A stretch of 64,000 bases of DNA from Ensifer sp. WSM1721. Lineage in GTDB: Bacteria; Pseudomonadota; Alphaproteobacteria; Rhizobiales; Rhizobiaceae. The DNA is taken from the NCBI RefSeq assembly GCF_000513895.2, contig NZ_CP165783.1, positions 124,001-188,000 on the forward strand. The letters are read 5' to 3'. Positions 33,413 to 42,543 of this stretch are shown here, one piece after another (the stretch's first letter is position 1; every line of letters starts with the position of its first letter). A program made the translations under genes and the position numbers. The notes under the pieces were generated by a model. It was not told where the DNA came from. It worked only from the letters and a program-made list of their open reading frames with translations, and did not search any database.

Positions 33413-34537
33413 ATGACATTGCCGTTCATCCCCACGAGTCCACTCGCGGGGCTCCCCCTCGTGCGCCCTGGCGTCCGCTCAAAGCGGCAGTCGAGCTATG
33501 ACGCGACCGGCGGCAACAAGGACTTCAAGATCGTGCCCGCCGGTCAAACGCAGGTGATGGCCGACATCGACGGAGCCGGCTGCATCAAGCACATGTGGAT
33601 CACTACGCGCTGCTACGATCCTCAATATCTGCGCAAGCTTGTCCTGGAGATGTACTGGGACGGCAGTTCGGAGCCGTCGGTGCGCGCCCCGCTTGGCGAC
33701 TTCTTCGGCGTCGGCCATGCGACGGGAGCACACTGGTGGTCCCTGCCGATGAACACGACGTTCGGCGACCGCCGCGGGCCGAAAGGGCCGTTTTCGCCGG
33801 CGATGAACAGCTATTGGCCGATGCCTTTCGAAACAGGAGCCCGAGTTCAGATCGTCAATGAAGCGGACGAGCCGATCCAGAACCTGTTCTACTACATCGA
33901 TTACGAGCTCTATGCCGATGCGCTTCCCGCAAATATGGGGCGGTTCCACGCAACATGGAACCGCGAGAACCCGACGACTGCGATCCCGACCGTGCAGCCC
34001 TACGCGAACCCGGCACCATGGGACCTCGGCGGAGAGAATACCACGGGCGAAGATAACTATGTCGCTCTCGACATCGAGGGCGAGGGCCACTACGTCGGCT
34101 GTGTGCTCAACATCGATAACTTCAATGCCTCCAACCAGGAATACACCTGGCCCGGCGAAGGCGACGACATGATCTTCATCGATGGTGAGGCCTGGCCGCC
34201 TTCGCTGCATGGCACCGGCACGGAGGATTATTTCGGCTGCTCCTGGGGGTTCCCGGCAGGACAGCACTCGACGCCCTATCACGGCATTTCACTCGGCGCG
34301 GACGTGCAGGAGCATTTCGGCAAGTGGTCGCTCTATCGCTTCCACATCGAGGATCCGGTGCACTTTTCGAAGTCCATCCGCGTGACCTTCGAGCACGGCC
34401 ACGCCAACGATCAGTCGAACGACTATTCCTCGGTCGCATACTGGTATGCGCTCAAGCCCACTGCCGCCAAGCCCCTGCCGCCGGTCAAGGACCGGCTCGT
34501 CCGGCGCTGGCCGGAACATGGGCTGTGGGACAGGTAA
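33413..34537 (+). CDS. GH172 (DUF2961) alpha-furanosidase, module 1
   Basis: GH172 was founded on a bacterial difructose dianhydride I synthase/hydrolase (an alpha-D-fructofuranosidase), and later D-arabinofuranosidases were added. This 374-residue product has the DUF2961 core: DIDGAGCIKHMWIT (about 51-64), APLGDFFGVGH (92-102), MPF (137-139), YYIDYELY, FHATWNRENP, then GEGDDMIFIDGE (248-259) and HGTGTEDYF (266-274). The two glutamates E249 and E271 match, as far as I recall, the reported catalytic pair. There is no signal peptide, so it acts on imported substrate. The ATG at 33413 has a TAGGAG ribosome site. The second copy in the window (40080-41411) is longer and diverged. Confidence 0.9.
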   Translation: MTLPFIPTSPLAGLPLVRPGVRSKRQSSYDATGGNKDFKIVPAGQTQVMADIDGAGCIKHMWITTRCYDPQYLRKLVLEMYWDGSSEPSVRAPLGDFFGVGHATGAHWWSLPMNTTFGDRRGPKGPFSPAMNSYWPMPFETGARVQIVNEADEPIQNLFYYIDYELYADALPANMGRFHATWNRENPTTAIPTVQPYANPAPWDLGGENTTGEDNYVALDIEGEGHYVGCVLNIDNFNASNQEYTWPGEGDDMIFIDGEAWPPSLHGTGTEDYFGCSWGFPAGQHSTPYHGISLGADVQEHFGKWSLYRFHIEDPVHFSKSIRVTFEHGHANDQSNDYSSVAYWYALKPTAAKPLPPVKDRLVRRWPEHGLWDR

Positions 34538-34558
34538 TCTCCTCCCAAGAGCAACTTG

Positions 34559-34585
34559 GGCCGGTCTTTGCGCCGGCCGCCTTTT
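34559..34585 (+). terminator. Rho-independent terminator of GH172 module 1
   Basis: GGCCGG, an 8-nt loop, then CCGGCC followed by GCCTTTTC. It starts 21 nt after the GH172 stop and closes the SBP-to-GH172 operon. Confidence 0.75.
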
Positions 34586-34623
34586 CTATGAGCAAGCGAC
34601 CACTGCTGAAACCGGGGGGATAG

Positions 34624-35640
34624 ATGAGTTCTGGAAAGACGAGCCGGGCGACCTTCAATGTTGCGCCACAATCGAACAGGATGAATGATCCGAAAGGACT
34701 GTTCCATGTCGACGCGTCCGGCGGCAACGGGTCTGACCTGTTAAGCTGGGCCGAGCACGACGTCACGCTGCTGCCCCATGGCACCAAGCAGCAGACGGAC
34801 AGCCCGAACGCCGGCGCGGGCCCCGACGGAGCGAACGGCCGACCCGATGATGAGGAGCACGCGCCCCCCGGCGGGCAGGACGGAGACGCCACCGGGGCCT
34901 CCTCAGACGACACCACAGGTGATTCCAATGACCGCTGACCACTCGCAAAGTAACGGCCTTCCGGACTCGGGCTTCGATTCGTCCCTCGGATCTGAAAACG
35001 CATCCGGCGCGGCATGGTCGCGCGGGAAACCGAGTTCTACAAATCGTACGACTTGAAGAACTGGTCCTATATGTCGAGCTTCGGCCCGGCCAACGCCGTT
35101 GGTGGTGTGTGGGAGGTGCCGGATCTCATTAAATCACGGTGGAGAACACCGGCGAGACCAAGTACCTGCTGGTGCAGAACATCAATCCGGGCGGCATCGC
35201 CGGTGGATCGGCGGCACAATACTTCGTCGGCGACTGGGGGCACATCCTCGTCGACCCGATGGAGCTGAACGACACGTCGATCCTCAACCTGCCGCCCACG
35301 AACGCGACGGTTTCGCGGACTGGGAGGTTATCGGCCTGCCACTCGGCCGGACCGCCAGTGGCGACTTCGCGAACGGCTTCTCCACCGCGATCGGCGCTCA
35401 GTTCGGGCAACAGACAGTGACCGGCTTCCAGGGCTCAAGGCTCGTCAACACCTTCTGGGAGGAGAACCCAGGTTCGGGACTGAACGGTGACTTCGCCACG
35501 GGCACTCTCACTTCAGACGCCTTCACGGTCTCGAAAGACTGGATTCGCGGCGGAAACGCACGATGGTCTTCGCGATCGTACAGTGATCAGTGACTTCAAA
35601 GTCGGCATCGATGCAATCGACCTGGGAGGCGAGGCACTCT
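34624..35640 (+). pseudogene. Degenerate secreted levanase-type GH32 gene
   Basis: Pieces of one GH32 levanase/exo-fructanase are spread over three frames. From 34624: FNVAPQSNRMNDPKGLF, the N-terminal WMNDPNG region with W to R and N to K changes. From 35014: TEFYKSYDLKNWSYMSSFGPANAVGGVWEVPDLI. From 35139: TGETKYLLVQNINPGGIAGGSAAQYFVGDWG. From about 35308: ADWEVIGLPLGRTASGDFANGF, then GQQTVTGFQGSRLVNTFWEEN and GDFATGTLTSDAFTVSKDWI. Then from about 35586: SDFKVGIDAIDLGG, like the end of an RTX calcium-binding export domain. The middle of the catalytic domain (FRDP region) is replaced by acidic low-complexity sequence. It no longer codes for an enzyme but shows that the locus once had an extracellular fructanase. 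Confidence 0.75.
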
Positions 35641-35775
35641 GCGCGCGAGCCGCGCGCACCGAACTCTCTGCATCATTCGGGAAACCGCCGAGCGCGCCTG
35701 GTCACTGCGACAGGGGCGCCACGCGGCGCGCCACGAGGGTGTGCGGAAACGAACACAGGCTGTCGAGCGTCGGAC

Positions 35776-36795
35776 CTATTCCAGACGCACAACCGAGCCG
35801 CGACGGATGAGCTCGCAGCGGTATTTGACGTGATTTTCAGCCGGCGGGCGGCCGGCGATCAGCTCGGTCAGCATACGCACGGCCAGAGCGCCCATATCGC
35901 GATAAGGCAAGGCCATCGTCGTCAGAGGCGGGTGAATACCGGTCGAGACGACCTGGAAATCGTCGAAACCGACGACTGAGACGTCCTCCGGCACCCGCAA
36001 TCCCAGGTCCGAGGCAGCGCAGTAGACTTGCAGCGCGGTTTCGTCATTTCCGCAGACGACTGCCGTCGGCCGGTCGGGGCTGCTTAGAATACGTCGGGCA
36101 TTCTCAAAAGCCACGAAGCGATCAGCGAAAATCGCACCTACGCGTCCGGGTACTACCCATTCCTTTCGCACTTCGATGCCCGCCGCAGCCAATCCGTCGA
36201 AGAATGCCCGGCCGCGAAGGTCCGCCGCCAGGAGCAACTCGTTCAGCATGACATAAGCGATCTTTCGATGTCCCTGCTCGACAAGGTAACGGACAACGTC
36301 CAGCCCGCCTTGATAGTCGTCCGGCACTACGGAGGGTAGAGCGCGTTCGGGAGCACTGCAATTTACCAGCACCGTCGGTGTGTTCGGAAACTCTACATCG
36401 GGCGGAACATGGCGATGAAACATCGTCACGTAGAAGACGCCGCCGATGCCATGCTCGCGGAAGATCTGCCAGGCGCGCAGCTCTTTCGCCGGATCGGCGG
36501 AGGTGTTCACCGTCAGCAGCGTGTAAGGCGTGTCGTCAAGGGCATCCTGAATACCGCGCACGATGTCGGTCGAAAACGGCGTGGTCGACACGACGTCGGT
36601 TATCAATCCCAGCACGCTGGAACGGCTGGTGCGCATCAATCTTGCCGCCTGGTTCGGAACGTAGCCTAGCGCCTCGATCGCCTTCTGAACCTTTTTCTTG
36701 GTTTTTGGGCGAATCAGACCTTCGCCGTTGACGACGCGCGACACGGTTCGATCCGACACGCCGGCAAGTGCTGCAACGTCCTTAATGCTGACCAT
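35776..36795 (-). CDS. LacI-family repressor of GH172 module 2
   Basis: The product of 339 residues has the HTH MVSIKDVAALAGVSDRTVSRVVNGEGLIRPKTKKKVQKAIEALGYVPNQAARLM and a full effector domain (LGLITDVVSTTPFSTDIVRGIQDALDDTPYTLLTVNTSADPAKELRAW..., AVVCGNDETALQVYCAASDLGLRVPEDVSVVGFDDF). It is the last gene of the ATPase-GH172-SBP-permease-permease operon, 96 nt after the last permease. It resembles the module 1 repressor closely, including the recognition helix. The likely operators are the two at 42544-42578. ATG 36795 is chosen because the HTH starts there. Confidence 0.92.
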   Translation of the reverse strand: MVSIKDVAALAGVSDRTVSRVVNGEGLIRPKTKKKVQKAIEALGYVPNQAARLMRTSRSSVLGLITDVVSTTPFSTDIVRGIQDALDDTPYTLLTVNTSADPAKELRAWQIFREHGIGGVFYVTMFHRHVPPDVEFPNTPTVLVNCSAPERALPSVVPDDYQGGLDVVRYLVEQGHRKIAYVMLNELLLAADLRGRAFFDGLAAAGIEVRKEWVVPGRVGAIFADRFVAFENARRILSSPDRPTAVVCGNDETALQVYCAASDLGLRVPEDVSVVGFDDFQVVSTGIHPPLTTMALPYRDMGALAVRMLTELIAGRPPAENHVKYRCELIRRGSVVRLE

Positions 36796-36891
36796 TGTCT
36801 TCCCCTGAGCGCACAAACCGCTTCACCGGTGCCTCGATAGCATTGTGATCATGCCCATAGCCATCGCTCCACCTGATCAATCACAAACAAG

Positions 36892-37830
36892 TCACCCTTT
36901 CACACCGGCCCGCACGAAGGAGTCGATGATCCAACGCTGCGCCACCAGGAAGACCACCAAAACCGGCAAGATCGACAGCGAAACCGCCGCGATGACCTCC
37001 GAAGTCGCCGACGAGTTCCCGACGGGGTCACGGATCGACATGATCCCGACCGGCAGCACCATCTGGTCGACCGAATTGAGGAAGATCAGCGGCATGAAGT
37101 AGTCGTTCCAGGTCATGGTGAAGATGATGACGGATAGCGCTGCGATCTGCGGGCCTGCCAGTGGCACGGCAATCGACCAGAAGGTACGGAAATGGCCTGC
37201 ATTGTCGACACGCGCTGCCTCGAACAGCTCCTTGGGAAGGGTCAGGAAGAACTGGCGCATCAGGAAGATGCCAAAAACGCCCGACATGCCGGGCGCGAAG
37301 GCACCGGTGAGGCCCGGAACGATAATTGACCACTGGCTGTCAACCAGACCGAGCCAGCGCATCAGGAGGAACAACGGCACCAGCGTCGTCTGAATCGGGA
37401 CCATCAGCGAGACCAGCAGCAGCGCAAAGAGCACGTTCTTGAACGGGAAGCGGAGCCGCGCGAAGGCGTACCCGGCGATCGTGGTAGTTGCGACGTACCC
37501 GAGAGTGACTGTGGTCGCAAGCACAGTCGAGTTCCAGAAGAAACGGCCGATCGGGACATCCGAGGCAAGCAGCCGGCGGTAGCTTTCCAGGCTGGAATCC
37601 AGTCCCGGGAGCCAGCGTGGCGGAAGCGTGAAGGCTTCAGCCACGGGCCGGAAGCTGGTGGTGAACATCCACAGGAACGGCGCCACCATCACCAGTGCGC
37701 CAAGCCCGAGCACCACATAGACGAGCGCGGTGCGCAGCCGCGAAATCATTACCCGTGTTTCCGGAGAGAGACGACGCGCCGACAGGCGGGCCGGCGTCAT
37801 ATCCCATGAGATGTGCATTGGCTTATTCAT
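36892..37830 (-). CDS. Sugar ABC transporter permease, MalG type (GH172 module 2)
   Basis: The 312-residue inner-membrane permease has a hydrophilic N-terminus, a first helix TALVYVVLGLGALVMVAPFLWMFTTSF, and the EAA loop LPKELFEAARVDNAGHFRTFWSIAVPLAGPQ. It ends RWIIDSFVRAGVKG. The ATG at 37830 overlaps the end of the upstream permease by 8 bp, as in the other two permease pairs in this window; the longer frame upstream is noise inside that gene. Confidence 0.92.
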   Translation of the reverse strand: MNKPMHISWDMTPARLSARRLSPETRVMISRLRTALVYVVLGLGALVMVAPFLWMFTTSFRPVAEAFTLPPRWLPGLDSSLESYRRLLASDVPIGRFFWNSTVLATTVTLGYVATTTIAGYAFARLRFPFKNVLFALLLVSLMVPIQTTLVPLFLLMRWLGLVDSQWSIIVPGLTGAFAPGMSGVFGIFLMRQFFLTLPKELFEAARVDNAGHFRTFWSIAVPLAGPQIAALSVIIFTMTWNDYFMPLIFLNSVDQMVLPVGIMSIRDPVGNSSATSEVIAAVSLSILPVLVVFLVAQRWIIDSFVRAGVKG

Positions 37831-38743
37831 AGAAAGCCCACCGCTTGGAAAGGGCGAACTGGATCGCCGTGACAATGACGGTAATCGTGAGCAGCAGCAG
37901 CGAGATCGCCGATGCGTAGCCCATGTTGAAGGACTTGAAACCCTGCTCGTAGATGTACATGACCAGGCTGCGGGAGGAATCGCCCGGTCCGCCATTGGTG
38001 AGCACGACGATCGATTCGAACACCTTGAAGGCGCCGATCGTGTTCATGGTGAGCAGGAAAAGGATCGTCGGAGAGAGGAGCGGCATGGTAATCTGCCAGA
38101 AAGTCCGCAGGCTGCTTGAGCCATCGACGCGCGCGGCATCGTAATAGTCCTTCGAGATGCTCTGCAGCCCTGCCGTTGCGATCAGCATCGCGAAGCCAAC
38201 ATTCTTCCAGATGTCGAGGACGATCACGGACCAGAGCGCGTTGCGAGCGCTTGAAAGCCAGCGCACGGGCTCGACGGCGACAAGGCCGAGGTAGTGGTTG
38301 ATCACCCCGATATCGCGTTGGAAAAGGAATTGCCAGATCACGGCAACGAAGATCAGGCCTACCAGGGAGGGGAAGAAAAAGGCCGCGCGGTACGCATATT
38401 GAACCGTCTTCGACATGTTTCGGTTGAGTAGGACTGCCAGCACCACGCCGAGGCCGACATTGCCGGCCACGGCAAAGACCGCGAAGAAGGCGGTATTGCC
38501 GAGGACCTTCCAAAGCCGTCGATCCTCCAGCATCGCTTCGAAATTGGAGAGCCCGACGAAGCTCGGGCTGCTGAACAGATCGTACTTCATCAGGCTGAAA
38601 ACCATTGTGGCGATCATCGGCCCCGCGACGAAGACTGCGAAGCCGATCAGGGCCGGCGCAATGAACAGAAGACCGGCAGTGGTCTCCTTGCGATTTTGCG
38701 GCGAGAACCAACCCGCCGCCGCATCGTTGGCGATGTTGGCCAT
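37823..38743 (-). CDS. Sugar ABC transporter permease, MalF type (GH172 module 2)
   Basis: The 306-residue product has an N-terminal helix TAGLLFIAPALIGFAVFVAGPMIATMVFSLM, several further helices and the EAA loop ISKDYYDAARVDGSSSLRTFWQITMPLLSPT. The ATG at 38743 lies 2 nt after the SBP stop; a GTG at 38749 overlapping that stop is an alternative. Unlike the other two systems there is no gap, and so no hairpin, between SBP and permease. Confidence 0.92.
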   Translation of the reverse strand: MANIANDAAAGWFSPQNRKETTAGLLFIAPALIGFAVFVAGPMIATMVFSLMKYDLFSSPSFVGLSNFEAMLEDRRLWKVLGNTAFFAVFAVAGNVGLGVVLAVLLNRNMSKTVQYAYRAAFFFPSLVGLIFVAVIWQFLFQRDIGVINHYLGLVAVEPVRWLSSARNALWSVIVLDIWKNVGFAMLIATAGLQSISKDYYDAARVDGSSSLRTFWQITMPLLSPTILFLLTMNTIGAFKVFESIVVLTNGGPGDSSRSLVMYIYEQGFKSFNMGYASAISLLLLTITVIVTAIQFALSKRWAFYE

Positions 38744-38745
38744 GG

Positions 38746-40038
38746 TCACCCTCGCTGGATCTCGGCTTCGAGCTCCTCATGGGCCGCGGCCAGCGCTTCC
38801 TCCGCTGTCAGCTCTTCGGTGATGATCTGATCGAAGGTGCGGCCGAGGATGCGGTCAAGGGCGTTGAAGAAGGCGGGCGCCGCCACGGGCTTCGCCGTCT
38901 TCAAGGCATCGAAGAAGACCGGTGCGCTCTTCGGCGCGGAAAGGAAGCTCTCCTTTCTCGCCGCTTCCTCGTAGATGGGGATTTGCTGGCCGATCTCCAT
39001 CAGCGCCGTCACGGTCTCGAGCGAGATCAACTGCTTGATCGCCTGGAAGGCGAGCTCCGGATTCTTCGATTGGGGGCTGATGCCCCAGCCGCCGCACCCG
39101 AACACAGTTTCGGCGCTTTCCTTGCGCGGCCAGGGTACGATGTCGAAATCGGTGAAGCCGTTCGCAACCCAGCCGGTCACCGGCCAGCGGCCAGCACCGA
39201 CCATGGCGAAACGGCCGGCAGCAAACTGGTCATAGACATTGAGCCCGATTGGGTCGGGCGAGACGCCGTGCTCATAAACGAGAGCGTGTATGAACTCGGC
39301 GACCTCGAGAATCGTCGGATCGTTCAGGTTTGAATGCTTGAAATCCGCGGTAACCGGATATGTGCCGTTGGTGAGGTACCAAGGGTGAATGGCGAAATTG
39401 AACCAGGGCAAGCCATAGCCGTAGATCTTCTTGTCGCCTTCGCCGGTCGTCAGTTTCTTGGCGATCGCGACGAAGTCGTCCCAGGTCCAATCCGGCTTTG
39501 GCGGCTCGACGCCCGCCTCCTTGAAGATGCGGGTGTTGTAGTGGATGACCATCGTCTGGCCGCCGTTCGGAATTTCGTAGAGCTTGCCATCGACGGTAAG
39601 CGCGTCCTTCAACTTGGCCGGTATCTTGTCCACCAAGTCCTTGGCTTCCGGATCGGCAGCGATCAGCTCGTCGAGTGGCATCAGCAATTGCTTGTCGACG
39701 GCGAGCCGCACCCCCTCGACCGCAATGTTGATGATGTCGGGGGGATTTCCGCCGGCGATCTGGGTCACCAGCTTGTCTGCATAGTCCGACCATGAGGAGA
39801 TCGGAGCGATATTGTCCTGCACGGTGACGTTTGGGTAGATCTTGCTGAACCGTTCAAAGGCCTCGCCATAGGCCTTCGCCTCGGAGGGATTGCCCCAGTT
39901 GTAGGTTGTGAGCCGAGCGGTGGTGTCTTTCGCCGGTGCGGCTGCCTGCGCCCTTGCCGGGAACATAGCTGGCGTCAGGACACCGGCTGCGGCCAACGCC
40001 GTCGCCCTGGTCAGAAAGTCTCGTCTGTTCATGCTCAT
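38746..40038 (-). CDS. Sugar ABC transporter substrate-binding protein with Tat signal (GH172 module 2)
   Basis: The 430-residue binding protein starts MSMNRRDFLTRATALAAAGVLTPAMFPARAQA: a twin-arginine motif (RRDFL) and a hydrophobic stretch ending in ARAQA, so it is probably exported folded by the Tat system. The mature part follows the CUT1 pattern (LTTYNWGNPSEAKAYGEAFERFSKIYPNVTVQ, DKLVTQIAGGNPPDIINIAVEG, WTWDDFVAIAKKL, GCGGWGISPQSKNPELAFQAIKQL). It follows the GH172 gene and precedes two permeases. Its ligand is probably the substrate of that GH172 enzyme. A GAGGAGGAGAAGGG ribosome site precedes the ATG. Confidence 0.92.
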   Translation of the reverse strand: MSMNRRDFLTRATALAAAGVLTPAMFPARAQAAAPAKDTTARLTTYNWGNPSEAKAYGEAFERFSKIYPNVTVQDNIAPISSWSDYADKLVTQIAGGNPPDIINIAVEGVRLAVDKQLLMPLDELIAADPEAKDLVDKIPAKLKDALTVDGKLYEIPNGGQTMVIHYNTRIFKEAGVEPPKPDWTWDDFVAIAKKLTTGEGDKKIYGYGLPWFNFAIHPWYLTNGTYPVTADFKHSNLNDPTILEVAEFIHALVYEHGVSPDPIGLNVYDQFAAGRFAMVGAGRWPVTGWVANGFTDFDIVPWPRKESAETVFGCGGWGISPQSKNPELAFQAIKQLISLETVTALMEIGQQIPIYEEAARKESFLSAPKSAPVFFDALKTAKPVAAPAFFNALDRILGRTFDQIITEELTAEEALAAAHEELEAEIQRG

Positions 40039-40079
40039 TTCCCTTCTCCTCCTCAGGACGAGCGCGCCTACGCGTTGCT

Positions 40080-41411
40080 TCAGGTCCTTTTCGCTACATT
40101 CGACGCCGAACGGCGCCGGGTGGTCTCCAACTTCTTTTCAATTTCGATGTTGCGCAGTTCCGCATAGGCGCGGAAACGCTCGTCGGCAGCATCGATCTGT
40201 CTGGCCTGTTCGGGGCTAAGGCGATCACGGGCGACCCTCTCCGGCGCGCGGTCGCCGGGTGGCGTTGGCAGCCTTTGCTCGACGGGCAGGATGGTCAGCT
40301 TCGGCGAGGGAAGCGTCTGGTACCAGTAGGCGGTGGAGGCCCAGTCGTCGCTCAGATGATTGGCATGGCCATGCTCGATCGTCACGCGGATGCGGTTCTT
40401 GAACCGGACGGGATCGGTGAGATGGAAGCGGTAGGAGACCTGATAGCCGGGCACGATGCTCTCGTGGATTACCGAGCCGTTCGTCAGGAAGGCGTTGTTC
40501 TGCATTCCCCAGGCGTGATTGAAATAGTCCTCGGTGCCCGTGCCGTGAATCGACGGCGGCCAGGTGTCTTCGTCGACGAAGATCATCTCGTCGCCTTCGC
40601 CCCACCAGGAGCCTTGGAAGTGCGCCACCGAAAGGTTGCAGCCGACATATTGCCCGCGTCCTTCGGTTTCGAGGATGACGTAGTTCTCCTGGCCATCGAG
40701 ATTGGGAATGTTGGTTTCAGGGCTGTTGGTCTGCAGATTCGGGCCCCAGCCACCGCACGGGTTCTCTCGCCGCCAAGAGGCGTGGAAATAAGCGATATCG
40801 TCGGCCAGCGGTGACTCGTAACGCTCGAAGTCGATGTAGAAGTACTGGCCGTACGGGACGTCGTTCTGGTTCTCGATCTCGACAATGGCGCGCTTGCCGA
40901 AGGGCATTTGGAAATAGCTGTTGAATGCGGCACTCCCGCCGAAGCGATAGCGCTCCTCCGGCTTGCTCGACACGGAGATCGGCAGGGACGAGAAGTTGCC
41001 CGGCATTGAATGACCGGTGCAGAAGAAGTCGCCAAGCGGCACCAGGACCGACGGCGTATCCTGGTCGTCCCAATAGATCTTCAGCAGTACCTTGCGGTAG
41101 TAATGCGGATCGGCGACCTCCCAGTTGAGACCGAGGGCGTTGTGGATCTCGAATACCGGCGCGACGTAATTGCCGGCGGTCGGATCGATCAGCCCGGCGC
41201 CAAGAACGCGTCGGCAAAATTGCGTCATCCAGATATGCGTGATGCAGCCCGGACCCTCGATATCGGCGAGGCGGACGGTGGAGTTGGCCGGGATCAGCCA
41301 ATAGTCCTGGTTCTTGCCCTCCTGGTCCCAACTGGAAAGGCGTCCGGTCCGTGCGTCCTTGACGCGCGCGAGGTCGGCAAGCATCGAATGTCCTGGATGG
41401 CTGCTCGTCAT
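40080..41411 (-). CDS. GH172 (DUF2961) alpha-furanosidase, module 2
   Basis: The 443-residue product is a second GH172 enzyme with the same landmarks as that at 33413-34537: DIEGPGCITHIWMT (50-63), VPLGDFFCTGH (124-134), QMPF, YFYIDFERY, YFHASWRRENP, GEGDEMIFVDED (271-282) and HGTGTEDYF (289-297). The two conserved glutamates are E272 and E294. It is about 70 residues longer, with an insertion around residues 64-105 and a charged C-terminal tail (EQARQIDAADERFRAYAELRN...). No signal peptide. The ATG overlaps the ATPase stop as TGATG, so the two are coupled. The difference between copies suggests different bonds or substrates. Confidence 0.9.
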   Translation of the reverse strand: MTSSHPGHSMLADLARVKDARTGRLSSWDQEGKNQDYWLIPANSTVRLADIEGPGCITHIWMTQFCRRVLGAGLIDPTAGNYVAPVFEIHNALGLNWEVADPHYYRKVLLKIYWDDQDTPSVLVPLGDFFCTGHSMPGNFSSLPISVSSKPEERYRFGGSAAFNSYFQMPFGKRAIVEIENQNDVPYGQYFYIDFERYESPLADDIAYFHASWRRENPCGGWGPNLQTNSPETNIPNLDGQENYVILETEGRGQYVGCNLSVAHFQGSWWGEGDEMIFVDEDTWPPSIHGTGTEDYFNHAWGMQNNAFLTNGSVIHESIVPGYQVSYRFHLTDPVRFKNRIRVTIEHGHANHLSDDWASTAYWYQTLPSPKLTILPVEQRLPTPPGDRAPERVARDRLSPEQARQIDAADERFRAYAELRNIEIEKKLETTRRRSASNVAKRT

Positions 41412-42487
41412 CAATGTGTTCCCTTGGTTGAATGGCTGAGACGATTTCCGTCCGGCCCGAAGAAGTGCGCGCTCTCTGGCGCAAAGCGGAAATGAAGCAC
41501 GGAGCCCTCGGCCAGCGGTGGCCCGTCTGGTTCCTTGGCGATCAGGTCGATGCCGTCGCTGGTTTTCGCGTAGATCAGCCGATGCTCGCCAAGATGCTCC
41601 TCGAACTGCAGCAGCGCGCTGAGAAAAGCCCGATCTGGTTCACACAGAACGAGGTTTTCCGGCCGCACGCCCATCGTTGCACGGCCTGTCGGACCGACGG
41701 GCGCCGGGATGGCCATCCCGAGCTGGCCGCGCGCCAGCCCCTCGCGTTCAAGGGTTACCGGAAGGAAATTCATCTTGGGGCTGCCGATGAAGCTGGCGAC
41801 GAACAGGTTTGCCGGCGTTCGGTAAAGTTCGAGCGGCGTGCCGACTTGCTCGATCCTGCCCTGATTGAGCACCACGATACGGTCGGCGAGCGTCATCGCC
41901 TCGACCTGGTCGTGGGTCACGTAGATCATCGTCGCATCCACGATCTTGTGGAGCTTCGCGATTTCGATGCGCGTCTGGACCCTGAGCGCCGCGTCCAGGT
42001 TCGACAGCGGTTCGTCGAACAGGAAGAGGTGCGGCTCGCGCACGATCGAACGCCCAATGGCAACACGTTGGCGCTGACCCCCGGACATGTCCTTGGGGAT
42101 CCGCTGCAGCAGCTCCTCGATCTGCAGCATCTTGGCGGCGCGGGTGACCCGCTGGTCGATCTCGCTTTTGTCCAGTCCGGCAATTTTCAGGCCGAAGGCC
42201 ATGTTCTTGTAGGCGGTCATATGCGGGTAGAGTGCGTAGGACTGGAACACCATCGCTACGCCGCGTTCGGCGGGCTCAAGCAGGTTTGCCACGGTTCCGC
42301 CGATCCGGATCACGCCTCCGGAAATCGGTTCCAAGCCGGCGATCATCCGCAGCAGCGTCGACTTCCCGCAGCCGGATGGTCCGACGAAAACGACGAATTC
42401 GCCGAATGGTATCTGAAGATCAATTCCGCGGATCACCGTGGCGGCACCATACGACTTGGTGACGCCCTCAAGGTGTAAATCAGCCAT
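41411..42487 (-). CDS. Sugar ABC transporter ATP-binding protein (UgpC/MalK type, GH172 module 2)
   Basis: The 358-residue ATPase has Walker A GPSGCGKST, FQSYALYPHMTAYKN, signature MSGGQRQRVAIGRSIVREP, Walker B LFLFDEPLSNLDAALR and H-loop YVTHDQVEAMT, then a MalK-type C-terminal domain (MGVRPENLVLCEPD). In this module it is the first gene of the operon, not the last. The ATG at 42487 has a GAGGAGAAA ribosome site; the longer frame upstream runs through the operator region. Its promoter faces that of the GH32 gene. Confidence 0.93.
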   Translation of the reverse strand: MADLHLEGVTKSYGAATVIRGIDLQIPFGEFVVFVGPSGCGKSTLLRMIAGLEPISGGVIRIGGTVANLLEPAERGVAMVFQSYALYPHMTAYKNMAFGLKIAGLDKSEIDQRVTRAAKMLQIEELLQRIPKDMSGGQRQRVAIGRSIVREPHLFLFDEPLSNLDAALRVQTRIEIAKLHKIVDATMIYVTHDQVEAMTLADRIVVLNQGRIEQVGTPLELYRTPANLFVASFIGSPKMNFLPVTLEREGLARGQLGMAIPAPVGPTGRATMGVRPENLVLCEPDRAFLSALLQFEEHLGEHRLIYAKTSDGIDLIAKEPDGPPLAEGSVLHFRFAPESAHFFGPDGNRLSHSTKGTH

Positions 42488-42543
42488 TTTCTCCTCCCTC
42501 GAGCTGGCGCCGTGATGCCACTCCAGCGATAACGGCTTGCCAA

